From contig CM041198.1 of assembly GCA_023078555.1 (NCBI GenBank), positions 6,734,924-6,798,923 on the forward strand: a DNA stretch of 64,000 bases, in the 5' to 3' direction. Within the stretch, counting starts at the first letter, position 1. Every line of letters starts with the position of its first letter. This document shows, in pieces, positions 1 to 12,100 of this stretch. The DNA is from Ulva prolifera. Lineage: Eukaryota; Chlorophyta; Ulvophyceae; Ulvales; Ulvaceae. The position numbers and the translations under genes are program-made. The notes below the pieces were generated by a model, which had not been told where the DNA came from, searched no databases, and saw only the letters and a program-made list of their open reading frames with translations.

Positions 1-125
1 GATCGATGATGGGATCGTCATTGCGGTGTGGTTCTGTTTCTTCGGGACTCAGGTGAGACTTACCACAGGGCATTGACCCCGAACTACTTCAGGCGTTGCT
101 TGATACTTGCTTGCCGAGTCACGTC

Positions 126-608
126 ATGCCAGAATATCTGTACCACCTGGTTCCAGCTGATCAGTGGGCAAGTGTTCGTGATGAGAGGCAGCCGTACTTT
201 CCACCGTCTTATGATCAAGATGGTTTCATACACCTCACCAAAAAGGCAGAGCTGCTTCTTCCCGTTGCTAATCACTTCTACAAGGATGTGCCAGGTCCGA
301 CCACTGTTCCTGCCATGCGAATAGGGAGCGAGCTTGCAAGCGCGAAACACGTAAGCAGGTCTGCACGTTCAGGCAAATACCTGGTACTGAAAATTGATGA
401 ATATCGGCTAAGTGCTGAAGTGAAGTATGAAGCAGCAGCAGCGGTTGGTGAAAAAGAGACGACGAACTTCAGTCAAAATGGCAGCCAGGTGGAACTGTTC
501 CCCCATCTGTACGGGACAATCGACTTCAAGGCGGTAGTGGAAGAGCTAGATGTCACCAGAGACTCCGAAACTGGGGAGTTTGTATCGATCGCAGGTCTGG
601 AAGAGTAG
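126..608 (+). CDS. DUF952 family protein
   Basis: Single-exon reading frame of 160 residues from the ATG at 126, which opens MPEYLYHLVPADQW. The frame is also open upstream of 126, but the family homology begins at this methionine. The sequence follows the DUF952 (PF06108) pattern: an N-terminal YHLVP..W, then YFPPSYDQDGFIHLT near residues 30-40, a central LVLKIDEYRL strand, and FPHLYGTIDF near residues 130-140. The family is widespread in bacteria and found in algae and plants. Its biochemical role is unknown; it is usually a small stand-alone cytosolic domain. The GTGAGA at about 51 could be the donor of an upstream exon, so a longer 5' end beyond the window is possible. Identification rests on recalled family motifs. 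Confidence 0.8.
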   Translation: MPEYLYHLVPADQWASVRDERQPYFPPSYDQDGFIHLTKKAELLLPVANHFYKDVPGPTTVPAMRIGSELASAKHVSRSARSGKYLVLKIDEYRLSAEVKYEAAAAVGEKETTNFSQNGSQVELFPHLYGTIDFKAVVEELDVTRDSETGEFVSIAGLEE

Positions 609-1175
609 ATATAACATCAGCTACGTCATGCTGCAGCACATGGCACAGCAGGTGCACATGAATCAATGGAAGTCAGAGCAAGATGATCAGAGCAAAAGTA
701 TATTTGGGGATTGTTGGCGCCGTTCGGCAATTCAGTGCCAGCATTGTGGGTAGCCTTGGGGCCCATGGGAAAGCTCCATAGAGGGGCAAACAATCTGAAG
801 CAAAAGAAGTAGCTGCCACAGTACTACATGTTTAAGTCAACCATCAACGTGTTCCCATCCCTCCTGTGTTCAGTTCACGCTGTCTTACTTTAATCCTTCT
901 GTGATTACGCGCCCGAACATCTCCGTTTGCATGGCACGGGCGCCTCGATTCGTGCCACCTTCAGCACGCGTGCTCGGAGCATTTCGGCTGCAGTCGAGCT
1001 GCGGCAGTACGCTATGGATGCGCTGGATCCTGAGATGTGCCGTCAAGGTTATGTGTTGTGCGTTGGACGACTGCGCATGCGATGTCGTAAGAGAATATTT
1101 CCCGCCTCCGCAGTTGAAATGTTGCAGCAGCAGCTTCTCAGGAGTTACCAAAGTCTGTCTTAGCTATCCTCTAGG
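609..1175. other. Intergenic, nothing identified
   Basis: Between the DUF952 stop and the E3-ligase start I see no family-like protein on either strand. Short open frames at 885-1206 are overlapping and compositionally random. The stretch presumably holds the DUF952 3' end and the E3-ligase promoter and 5' UTR. Confidence 0.4.
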
Positions 1176-4100
1176 ATGGATGAGGAGCGTAGGCTGCGTG
1201 TTATAGAGTGCCTGTCATGGAAGGGTCTGTGCATCACGGGCTTGGGGCTTTTGTCATATCAGCTTGCTAGAGCATTGGAGAACGAGACCCGGTGAGCACC
1301 CCTGTGATTTATGATTTGACTTCATCTGTGCCGCTCCACTGAATCGTGCGCGGGGGCTCGGAAGGCGGCAAGGTCTTGGCTGTCGGGCAGGCCTCGCACA
1401 GTCACCCTTGTGGTGAAGGTGCAGGTTGAGCGTTCCTCGATAGAATTATTAATATGCAGGTATCTGAAGTCCGCTGTGCATTCAAATGACTTAGCTGAGC
1501 TGCAAGGGATGCTGGCCTCGGGCGCCTTGGCGCTGCCGTGTCTGGTAGCAGTGAAGCATTCCCTGGCGTCCACAACGCAGCCAATCCAGTCAGGCTTGGG
1601 AAAAAAGCCCAGTGTCATGGTCATGACGACTAAATACATTGAGACATTTGATCCACGGCCAGACAGAAATTACCAATCGGTGCGTTGATCGGCTCACGGA
1701 AAGTTCGCGGACGCAGCATTCGTTTGAGCAGGGCGACGTGCACCACGCAGCACACCTCCACCAACATACGTCATTCCGCAACATCTTGCATGAAAATTTC
1801 AATACCTGGTGAGCCATTGACGCATGTTGTTTTCGACTCTCGCTGTGTGCCTGTGACCCACACCGCCCAAGCGCGATCCTCAGACGCAAGTCTTCGCATA
1901 CCGTTCGGCAACATTCACATCAGCGTGTCTATTGGAATCTCCTGCCCTGAGTCTGGTAGGGAATGGCGTCGAATACTTCTTCAGCGCACACTGCCGCCGT
2001 GTGACATGGAAACCTGCAGTGCCAGTCCCGCAGGTCCATCGACACTCCCAACACCACACTCTGTCCGTGCCGCATGTACTCTTGGCAGGCCATGTCAGGC
2101 GTCAGGCATGTCACACCAACACAACAGCAACGCCAAAGCATCCAGCCACACGCGTACAGTGCCGAGCCAATCCTGTGCTTGAGCTGCTCGCCGTTTCTGT
2201 GCTGCTCCCTCCTCCAGCTTTGTCCTTGTGGCACACTACACACGCATGCACGTATTTGTGGGTGTGTGTGGTCGTGTGTGCGGCTGTGTGGCTGTGGCCG
2301 GCGCGGGTGACGGCGTTGCGTGTGTTGGTGTGTGCGATTCCCCTGCTCGCGGTTCTACCTGCCTTGCTCACTTTGTCCTTGTAACACACTCATGCACGGT
2401 TGCCCAACCCCAGCACACACCCGCCTGCAGGGCCGGGAAAACGTGGCGCACTACCTCGAGGTCGCCCCACACTGGAACATCACCGACGGCACCCGCCACT
2501 CGCTCGCCGTCGCGCGCGACGTCCGCTGCACGAACGCGCCCTTCGTCCACGCCGCCTACGACCGCCAGCCGATCCAGCCGAGCCTCATCCGCGCCCTCGT
2601 CATGGACATCTTCAACTTTGTGCTGCAGCGCAAGACGCCCGTCGCGCACGTCGTGCACGAGCAGCACCTGCCGCTGCTCGAGCCGGTCGCCGTCGTCGGA
2701 GAGCTCCGCTACACGCACCGCTCCCCCGCCCTGCGGCCCTACTCCAAGGGCTCCATAGGCACGCCCCCCCCCTTGCCGATATGACAGACAAAACCGTATC
2801 CTGTCCGCAGCTGTAGCCAAAGCATCCATTGCGTGGTGTTGGTTGCGCCGTCTCAGGAGCCGGCGCTGTGGGTGTGCGAGCCGCCGTCTCGAGGGCCGGT
2901 GCGGCAGGGTCTGATCGAGCTCCGCTCGCGCCCCACGCCTGTGAGCCGCGCTCACACGCCCTGCCGGGACGGAGCTCCCTGCTCCTCTGCATGGCTGTGA
3001 CAGTGCCGCTGCGATGCCGCCGGGCCGGGCTGATGAGGCGACAGCCACCATCCGCGCTGCAGCGGCCGTGGTGAGGCGCCGTGCACGGCCGCACCCCCCT
3101 GACCCACGCAGTCCCAGCGGGGGGCCCTTTCAGTTGGGTGGGCTGTGGTGGCAGTGTGCTGTACCTTCTGCTGGTGCTCTGCCTGGCAGTGGCCCGGGCT
3201 CTTGCACTGTGTAGGCCTCTGAGCAGCGTGGGCTGCTCACACCAGGGCTGCCTGATTGCTGAACCTGCCAAGCACTGGCGTCCGCAAGTGTAGGCAGCGA
3301 GCCCGCGTCCTCCAGGGGCCCCTCTCTCATGCATGCCGACCCTCACACCGAATCAAATGTCTTCCAGGCAAGCATCGCTGGCCGCTACGGGCGGCTGCGA
3401 TGCTGCACCTCCGACGGCGGCGGTGTCCCAGCGTGTGCAGCGCATGACAGCGGGGGGTTGTGTGTCTGCAGAGCCGGTGAAGGGCGGCGCGGGGCAGCAG
3501 CGCGGGGGGGGGCCGCTGGGGGAGTGCCTGGCGATCATGCCGCCGTCGGCGCGGCGGCGCGGCCGCGGCCGGGGGGTGCTCATCACCCGCGACATCGACG
3601 AGCTCACGTACGGCATGTCCAGCATGTCCACGCTCTGCCACGTCGTCGGCCGCACGCTGCTGGCGATCGGCCTCACGATGGTCGGCCGTAAGGCATGGAA
3701 GCAGATGCAGCGATGGCGGGTGCGCTCCCCCCTCCCCCCCCCAGCCCCCAATACATTGAGCATTGTACCGTACGTGCCATGGTGCCGTCTGTGTGTGGGT
3801 GTGCCCGTGGCGTGGGATGAGGGCATGATGAGCCTTGCCGATCACGACGGCGTGGCTATGGCGGCCGCCTGCTGACTGCGCACTGTGGAGCTGTAACCAT
3901 GGTGCATGCATCGCGACCGTGAGCGGTCAGAGTGTCAGAGTGTGTGCAGCTGTGTTGGGTCGTCGGGCCCTGACACATAGAACAATTCCGATCATTTTGG
4001 CCTCACTGCTGGATGGCCACCCCTGGAAATGACCCGGCTGCGGTGTGCAGAGGGTGAAGGCGGAGCGGGAGGAGGAGCGGCGGCGGGCGGTCGGGGTCGC

Positions 4101-4335
4101 GCTCGCGGCGCCGGAGGAGCGGCGGGACATGGGTGAGTGCGCAATCTGCATGCAGCGCGCGTGCAACTCGGCGTTCCCCTGCGGCCACGTCATCGCGTGC
4201 TACGCGTGCGCGCTGCAGTGCGACCGCTGCCCGATGTGCCGCCGCCGCGGGGAACCGATCCGGCTGTTCCCGGCGGCCCCGTCCGCCGAGGGGGGGGCTG
4301 CGGACAACGCGGCGCAGCTCTCGGGCAACGCGTGA
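1176..4335 (+). CDS. MUL1: MUL1/SP1-type membrane RING-finger E3 ubiquitin ligase
   Basis: Five exons: 1176-1291, 1460-1679, 2431-2758, 3472-3719 and 4051-4335. Phases close exactly and give 398 residues. Exon 1 has an N-terminal hydrophobic segment (CITGLGLLSYQLA). Exons 2-3 carry the GIDE/MULAN-type domain: LKSAVHSNDLAELQGML, then LLEPVAVVGEL, the equivalent of the SP1 IPLTIVGEA region. Exon 4 holds the second membrane segment. Exon 5 is a C-terminal C3HC4 RING (CAIC ... CGHVIACYAC ... CPMC). Family members sit in the outer membrane of mitochondria (MUL1) or of chloroplasts and peroxisomes (plant SP1) and ubiquitinate organelle proteins such as TOC components. Which organelle applies here cannot be read from sequence. 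The third intron appears to be GC-AG, donor ATAG|GCACGC at 2759. An extra 92-bp exon near 1717-1808 was considered but breaks phase. Confidence 0.9.
2759..3471 (+). other. Probable GC-AG intron with C9 tract after the donor
   Basis: No GT donor keeps frame at the end of exon 3 of the E3 ligase. Splicing at ATAG|GCACGC to CTGCAG|AGCCGG gives an uninterrupted protein in correct phase. A run of nine C begins five bases into the intron (2764-2772). Confidence 0.7.
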
Positions 4336-5480
4336 CGCTCCTGCATGCTGCTGCTCGGCGCTGGAGGCATCATGTCCTGCAGCGCCTGCCACGCCAGCGG
4401 AGCCACCTGCCGCGTGGGCAGGGCTGGCCGCGTCGAGCGCGGGTACAGATTGCATGCATGGGTCTGTGGCGCCTCATGCGCTAGGTCTGGCTCCTCCGTC
4501 ACGGCATTTCATAAGCTCGCGTTCGCACTGGCGGGTGTTTCTGCCTGGCCGTGGAGCTTCTGCACCGCGCCACGGCCCTTTTCCATCACAGCATGTCAAT
4601 TTCTCAACGGGTATGGCTATGAGATGATGCGTAGATACATACATGCAGCGCGTTGCCCTGGAGGTCAGAGGGTTCACACTGAGACAGCGGCCCGCAGGGA
4701 GCGGCGTCTGAACTATGGCAGGTATGGTATGGTGCGAGTCTCAGGGCTGAGCTGATGGCCCGCCCTCGTCGGAGCAGGTGTGGCCACTCTCTGCTGGCCC
4801 TGCGGCAAGGGGGAGCGGCCACAGCAGCTGTGCACAGATGACCAGAGTGGACATGGGCTATGGCGTATGCTTATGGGACGTGCCGCCGGCAGAAGTGTGA
4901 GGGACAGTCGCGCAGTAGCAGAGGTGCTTGCTTGCCGCAAGCTTGTTGCACTGGGAGGCTGTGGCGCTGCTCGTGCAGTCGAGGTTGTGGCTGGAAGGTG
5001 GTTGCTCCTTTTGGGTCAGCGGAGTGGATGGAATGATGTCAAGGTGGGCTCAAGGTGTTTTAAACCCGAGTTGCTTGTACATACATTATGTAATGATGCT
5101 TACATGCACAGACCATGTTGTCCAAGAAGGGCCACAGTGGTGTCAGGAAGTTGTGTGCTCTGGCAGACTGTGTGACGCTGCGTGTGATACTGATCTGCGA
5201 TGCTCCATCAGGCCTTTTGTTGCTGCATGATGAGTTGCTACCACACCATTCATTGACGGTGCAGCCGGAATGTGGTGCCAACATTGTTTCTTGCTCTTTT
5301 CTGTTTTCCCGAAATGATGCACACATAATGTGCTCATCACCCTCAGCAGATGATCAGCTGCAATGACCAATCCATATGACAAACCCCAATGTGCGAGCCA
5401 CAAATTCCATTACGTGACCATGTATTCCCCACGTCTCATGCCGCCAATGGTCTGAGGTCATGCACACTACTCCCTCCATG
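4336..5480. other. Convergent intergenic region
   Basis: About 1.1 kb between the convergent 3' ends of the E3 ligase (+) and SSNA1 (-). No protein family, RNA gene or clear repeat was recognised. It presumably contains both 3' UTRs. Confidence 0.4.
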
Positions 5481-5933
5481 TCAACCTTGGTGGTGGTAAC
5501 CTTCTGGGAGTTGAGAATGCCCTGCTCGCTTTCCAATGCTACCCGCTTCCTTCTTCAATACGCTCAGCAGTGTATGCGAAGATTCCACAATCTTTGAGTA
5601 GGCCTGTTCAGTCTCGTGTATGATCTTTTCATAGTCTGTCCTGGCCCCATGCTTGGAGCCTAGAGCATCATTTATTTGAGCAAGACGCTTTGTCAAAGTC
5701 TGCAAACCAAGCATGCACTCGTGACGCTGCAATGGTTGTTGACATGTCCAACGAACTTGGATGCAGTACGTGTGATTGTGGGGTGGAACCTGCAGGTCCT
5801 GCTGGATCTTGGATTTCTCTGCCTCGTCCTCCCGGATGCTGCGAATCAAAATTTCCCTCTTCTCCTTCAGCTCTTCTATACATTTGACAAGCTCGTTATT
5901 CTGAGTTTGTAACGCAGCCCCGTGTGACGCCAT
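5481..5933 (-). CDS. SSNA1: SSNA1/NA14 (Chlamydomonas DIP13) basal-body and axoneme coiled-coil protein
   Basis: Two exons, 5790-5933 and 5481-5699, give 120 residues, nearly the length of human SSNA1 (119). The match is strong throughout: the N-terminus has GAALQTQNNELVKCIEELKEKRE and, after the intron, TLTKRLAQIN and ESSHTLLSVLKKEAGSIGK. The protein is essentially one long coiled coil. Family members self-assemble into fibrils at centrosomes, basal bodies and axonemes and are linked to microtubule branching and severing; DIP13 depletion disturbs algal cell division. The intron (5700-5789) is exactly 90 bp, has no stop, and starts GTTCCA rather than the GTGCG type common nearby. Retaining it would insert 30 residues in frame. 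The start is fixed by homology at the ATG ending at 5933. Confidence 0.95.
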   Translation of the reverse strand: MASHGAALQTQNNELVKCIEELKEKREILIRSIREDEAEKSKIQQDLQVPPHNHTYCIQVRWTCQQPLQRHECMLGLQTLTKRLAQINDALGSKHGARTDYEKIIHETEQAYSKIVESSHTLLSVLKKEAGSIGKRAGHSQLPEGYHHQG

Positions 5934-8900
5934 TTGACAGTTAAGGATTCAAACTGCTTGAACGCTCGATAAATATTTCGCTTGGCTCGAAATGACTAGC
6001 AGTCACAACAAAATACCTGCATGATTGTGTTCAGTAAGGCCCATGGGCGCGACGGGACGGTTCATGGTAAGCTAGCTCAGCCAGCACTCATGCCACCATT
6101 TCTGTCGTTATCTTGACAATATTCGGTAGTCGCTGGCTCACCTGATCTCTTCAAATTCACAGTGGCACTGCACTAGGTGTATATGGCACTCACGCGACTC
6201 GCAATGGTTTTTGCCGTGTCTTCTGCGGACAGGCGATTCTGTTGCGACGTGGGACCAAAGGCCACAATTGTCCGGAGGCCGCAATTGAAACGAGACAGTG
6301 CAAGAAGCCACCGACAGGTAGACATGCAGCAGTATCAGTGCTGAGCCGCTTTGCAGTTGTCATCACGATGGCTGACCGCAACTCAAGTCCGCTTGCCAGA
6401 CATGGAGCTGGAAATCCACTCAAGCCACAATAGGCTTCCCCTTCGCTTCCGCGCCTTAGACCGCACCTTCTTTGTGCGAACGAGCATCATGTGCAGTATC
6501 AACATTCCAAACTGCTTCCAATGTGTCTGGACTGTTGCAGTGCGCCCCTGTCACAACAGCACTGCGCTGGCCATATGAGCAACAGTCATGGCTGACAGAG
6601 CGATTGCCGCAGCCAACTCGTAGGCCATCGCCTCGACTGCGACAGCACTGCGCCATAGCGGCTCATATGGATGCTCCAGAATGCTTCAACACAAATCTCT
6701 TCACGTATGAAAAGAGTGCCAGAGAACGCCCAACCAATTGGCGATGTGCAAATTGGTGTTGGTCAGCCTCATATCTCATATATTGCACAGCCGCCATCAC
6801 AAACATGCTCCGACCGAGCCGCCTCCCTCAGGCCAGTCTCAGCTGGAGACTGACAGAATTTTGCTGTCACTTGAGTGGTCATCAACCTGTGCTAGGCACC
6901 ACTGTGCATGTTGACAAATTTGACTACCGATCCTGGCCTTATGAGAGTAGTCCTTTCTTTCAAATTGAGCTGCCTCACTGACAGCCGCAGCACCGCATCT
7001 AGATGATCCAGCACTGGTGGCAGGTCGCTGCGGGTGGGCTGGAGCTTTGCTCTGCCGGCGCATCCATACATTCATACATACATCGGCGTGAGGAGATGGT
7101 TTCCTGCTGTCTGTAAGCAAGCGCTGTTTGCTGCAACGGCTTTGCCGTTCATGAGACGATGAGCTGCGTAGTTGATGACTAGCTGCTTCCTTGTGACGCT
7201 GGATGCCTGCGTTTCCTCGAATCGTGACGACACATTTGTAGTGAATCATGTGCAGTGCATGTGCCCCTAGTGGGCGTGCACGGAAGTGGTGAATGGGAAG
7301 TCTGGTGTAGGCGCTTGCGGCGGTGTCTGCAATCATGCCCGGCCTCGATCCTTTGGAACTACATACATCGGCCTCTGTCCTGTGTAAGCACATATGTCTT
7401 CAGCCATGCACAGCCTCTGAGTCAGGGTCCCCAATTGGAGCTTCTACGTTGCTTGTGCTCTGATCGTTTCGCACTCACGGGCCCCCCATATGAATCGGTT
7501 TGCCCTGGAGATTGAGCATGGGGCACACGCTCTGAGAGCTAGGGAGGCACCTGCGGGGAGCTGCGAGGCGCATCAATCGAGTGCTGCGTGTTTGAACGAA
7601 TTCAGCCCCAGCCGCACTCGCCCATTAAAAAAAAAAGGAAACGTTCTGTACGTCCGGGTGCTTCACTTGTGGGGCGGACCCAGCAAAATGGTACAGGCAC
7701 GCCACAACAATTCGCTTTAAACGCAATGTTACTTGATGTTAGTTGCAGGGGCGTCCTTCTTTGGCTTCTTAAGACCAGTCACTTTGGCAATTGGTCGGGG
7801 AGCTCCTGCGCATCGGGAGCAGCCCGGTCAGACCTCAGCATGCTCCTGTGTGAACTGACTTGGCAAGACAGCCTCATCTCCTTGCTAGCATTTGAGCTTG
7901 AACTCCGCCACGTGCGGTTCGCATTGCGTTTTATATTTTGTTCGTACTGATTCTGTGGGAGCCCTTCTTCGGCAACCGAGTCATATGACTGCTGTACCAT
8001 TGCACCCTTGCCTGTCGCGGCCTTAAAACCAGTGGGTATATGAAGAAGCAGGAGCTGGGATGAAGCGGCGACCCAGTGATGTGTCCGCTGTACAAGGCCG
8101 CCGAGGAGGGCCCTCCCGGGAGGAGCTCGCGATGGGCCTGCAACATCAATGTGGTCGCCATCTTGGCACAGTTTACTGGGTCGGCGGTTTCCACCGAGGG
8201 AGCTCCCGACGATTCCAAGTGAGAGAGAAATAAGCTGTCTTGGATTTTCAGGTGGCATGGCTCGCGCGTGTGCACGCATGTGTGCAGGCAGGGCGCCTAC
8301 GACCCGCACCTTGACTTGCGTGCTGTGTGTGCCGTGCATTGTGGTACAATTGAGCTATGCCCTATGCAGCCGTGCACGCTGTTATTTCTTCTGCTTGGCA
8401 CATTCGCCTCGGGGATGCCGCCACATCTATCTCGACAAACGGCGCCCCCGGACCGACCGTGGCTGCAGGGACATGTCCCCGCATTGCTCTGTGGACGTGC
8501 ACCGCCAGCATACACTGCTGACTTAACTTGGAGGTTGCCGTGCTGGTGGAAGTCGGTGGCTGCATGCGACCTCTGTGCTCAGCCACACCGAGAAACTGTT
8601 TGACCCTCTGCGGGGACAAGGGTCGATTGGCGAGGGTCACAAATTGGCGAAACCTCAGCGTTTGTCGAGAACGAGTGAGAGTCGCGACGTGCAAGGGTCC
8701 AGTGGTATAGCGGCCATATCACTGGATTGCCACACACATGCTGAGCAGCTCTGATGCTCACGCACAGCGATCGCACCGATTCCAGTCTTGTCGTTCCGGG
8801 GGATCGGGGCCGCACATTGACAGCACGAGAGTAGAGTGCTGAGGGTCTGCAGGCTCCGATTGCAAGAAGATCAACTTATTGTGACTCTCTCACACCTGAT

Positions 8901-9123
8901 TGGAGGTGTTTCATTCTTCAAGAACCTCAGTGGCGGGCTCTGTGTGCGATTGTAGCATGTAGTCAGCCCCCGGCAATTGAGACCTGCAGCCTCGCATGCA
9001 CGTCCAAAAGCGTGGCAAGCTATGAACGGAATTCGAGTAGATAGCGTGTTGGCTGCGGACGAGGCTGCCTGATCTAGACCACAGTCGCAGCACTGCGTTG
9101 CTAGCCCTAGCTTCAAACGCAAC
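5934..9123. other. Gene-poor 3.2 kb; possible weak minus-strand gene near 7.7-8.3 kb
   Basis: No recognisable protein family. A minus-strand frame (about 7779-8339) and an overlapping frame whose last residues read TGLKKPKKDAPATNIK before a stop near 7733 look mildly protein-like. They could be the 3' end of a spliced gene, but I could not close a phase-consistent model. An A10 run lies at about 7626-7637. A half-tRNA-like segment at about 8695-8740 was examined and rejected. Confidence 0.3.
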
Positions 9124-12100
9124 ATGCCTGTCTCGAAGAGACATGGCCTAGCGACAGCCGCAACCGCCACGGCCGTAGTTTCTGCAGTCTTCGCTGTTTA
9201 CTACATTTTCGCTCCGTTTCACGTCGTTGAGACGGCCGTGATTCGGTACTCGGACTTCGATCGACCTGTGAGGCATGCAATGGCAATCGTCCCGGCGGGC
9301 CTGGTCAGGCAGCGAGGTGAAGGGTCTGCCTATTACATCCCAGCATAGCCGTATAATGCAACAGCGAGCCTTACCAACTGTCACCAACTGTCACCAACCG
9401 AACTCTATGAGCCGACAGGTTACTTGCAGGCATGCTTTTTGCTGCAGATGCGCTCATTGTCCAGCTAGCACCAGAGGTTAAGCCACCCCAGCAAGGCGTG
9501 ATGGCGTTTTCCTGGGCCTTGCGGCTGGTGATGGGGGCCGCACAAGCATATTACAATATGGTGTGCAGATATCTGCTGCAAATTGCTCCATGTGAAAGTG
9601 CGAATGAGCCAGCTTCGGCCGAGCGGCAGTAAACATGCATAGCAGCACTCATGCCATCTATCAGCGGCGCCATCAGCTGATGCCGCATCACATACACGAC
9701 TAATGAAACCTCTTGAAGTTCCGTCAGTATTTGCAGTCTGCATGTGGGGGCGATGCCACAACTGTACCACACCTTGCCTCTGAAGCAACTGCAGGCTTCG
9801 CACAAGATCTGGGCCAGTCAACTGTTTGGCTGCATGGCATCTAAGCTTTGCATGACAGCAGCTGTGGGAAGTTGATCAGGGCATTTCATGCAGCTCGAAG
9901 TCAGGTTTGGCATGTGTAAACACGGGCAGGTGGTGCCTCATATGTGGTGCCTAATATTGGGTGTACACCGAGGCCTTGCAGTTGGTAATAATACTCTATA
10001 AACACATTCATGTATGTTCTCATGTATCCCTGAATTGTGGCAATCCAGTGACATTGGCGCTGCACCACTGGACCTGCCACCTGTTTGCACGTGCGATGGC
10101 ATGATGTCGCCAGCACACTCAAACGAGCACAGTGCCACTACACCCAGAGACTCATTCTCTTCCCCACAGCGGTCGATGCTGACTGAGTGACAACGGGCGC
10201 ATGCATGTATGCACTGCAAGCTGGACCAGCGACTCCCCCCGCTGCCTGAAGGAAATTGAAATTTCATGTACCATTCAACCGGAGGTGTAAAGTAAAGTAA
10301 ATCTGAATTTGCTGAGCCGTATCCTATTGGACATTGACAACTCCAGATTAACGGGACCACATATGCCGGTGTTCTTGCAGACGGTCCGGAGACAGATGTG
10401 GAGCCCGTGGCCAGGCATCGCGGAGGTCCTCGCCATGGCCAGCCTCGCGCTGATGTGGATCCAGGCGACCTACAAGGCGAGCAGCCAGCAGAGGCGTGCG
10501 GACGCGGCGGCCCTCATCGACAGCGCAGATGCCCCACACAGCAAGACAGGCAGCAGCAGCAGCACCAGCGGCCGCTCGCCGCAGCAGCCGGCTGTGCTGG
10601 AGCACGGAGGCGTGCCGAAGCCGATCGCGGCCGTGCTGATGGTGCCCCACCTGCCACACCTCACATGCATGCTCAGCGTCTCTGGATCCGCGGAGGTCTG
10701 CACGTGGCGGTCATGCGTGCTGACTGGCGCTTGTGTGAATGCTGCTACATGGCTGCACTTACCCTTAAGCCGTGTCGCGTCATGCATGTTTGCAATCTCA
10801 GCCTTACAGTGTGTCTCCATTGCAGCGTAGCGGCGTGTAGAGTCTGGCCTGACCGCGAGGCAGTCATGCAGCGTGTTTCACACGCTGCATCGCGCCTGTG
10901 CGCCAGCGTCGTGCCTCCACCATCGCTGCGTTGCAGTCTCCCGGCACAAGAACGGGGCCTCAGACTTGGCACCTCTGTCATCTCAGCAGCAATCGAGATG
11001 CAGAGGCCATCGAGACTCTGTGCACCGCCGCATGCCTCCGTGTCGATGTCTGCACCACCCACCCTCACCATACTGTATGCATGGCATGGATGCATGCGTG
11101 CACCTGAGCTGTCGAGTAGCCATGTCCCCTCGAGGCGCACGCGATCTGTGGTAGAATGACTTGTGTCACCTGACAGTGGTCGTTCTGCCACGGGATCAAA
11201 TGTGGTTAAGAAATCTTGGTGGTAGCCCTCGAGATACTGGGGCGCAATGCATGGATGGCGTGCAGGTGGGGGCGCTGCTCAGCTGCTTCGGCCTCGGCAT
11301 GATGCTCACTCCGGAGAAGTTCACGGACGGCCTCGTCACGGACGACTTCTACCACCAGCAGCCCGCCATTTCGAGCCTCGTCGACGCCCTGCCGGGCGAC
11401 AGCCGAGCGCTTCTGCTCACGCGCATCAAGAGCATCCACCTCCGCGTCTGCAGGTGCCTCTCTGCCCCCTGCTGTTTCAGATCCCATCGGCCGAGATTTG
11501 CGGCCCAATCTCGTGGGCCGTGCAATCATGCACGGCATTGGGCCGCGCGTCGATTCGGTGCATGTGCCCATTGGCCGTGCGGTGCCGTCTAGAGGGGGGA
11601 AAGTGGGGCTTCCAGAGGGGGGCCAGGGTAGCTGTAGCAGCAGACAATGGGTTATTTGGTGGTTGCTGCTAGGCCGCATGCACACCTTGGGCAGTTCCGC
11701 GACCCTGCTCGCCACTTGGTCCTCCGCGTTTCTGGCGGACGCCCCGTGGGACGCCCCGTCGCTAAGAAGCTGGAGCCAAGAGGGCAGGTCTTGCGCGGGG
11801 GCGTGCCCTACCGCTCCATGCGAACGCGACAATTGTCCTGCACAATGAATCCGCCACACTGGCGAGCACAGCGCACGCCATGCCGCCTCTGCATGCATCC
11901 GCAGTCACCGCGGTGCCACCCTGTAACCCAAATTTCTCCGGGGGTGCTCTTATAGAACAACCACTGCCAGTAGGCGTGGCTGTACGCCCTGAACAGCTGC
12001 CGCCGCGGCAGCCGGATAAACATAGTGTCGCAGTCACCTATTCACAGACAGCAGCGTCAGAGATCGGCCCATTACATGTCCGTTCATGTCCAGTCTTCCT

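Noticed and set aside
1717-1808. Extra exon in the MUL1/SP1-type ligase
   Set aside because: It has plausible acceptor and GTGAGC donor but ends in phase 2 while the next conserved exon starts in phase 0.
3501-3513. G-run in the E3-ligase exon as part of the splice-site tract pattern
   Set aside because: It is G on the coding strand and inside an exon (glycine codons), opposite in kind to the intronic C tracts.
8695-8770. tRNA-like 5' half (A-box TGGTATAGCGG, loop resembling a glycine GCC anticodon)
   Set aside because: No matching T-arm, B-box or acceptor 3' strand downstream, and a permuted arrangement upstream does not pair either.
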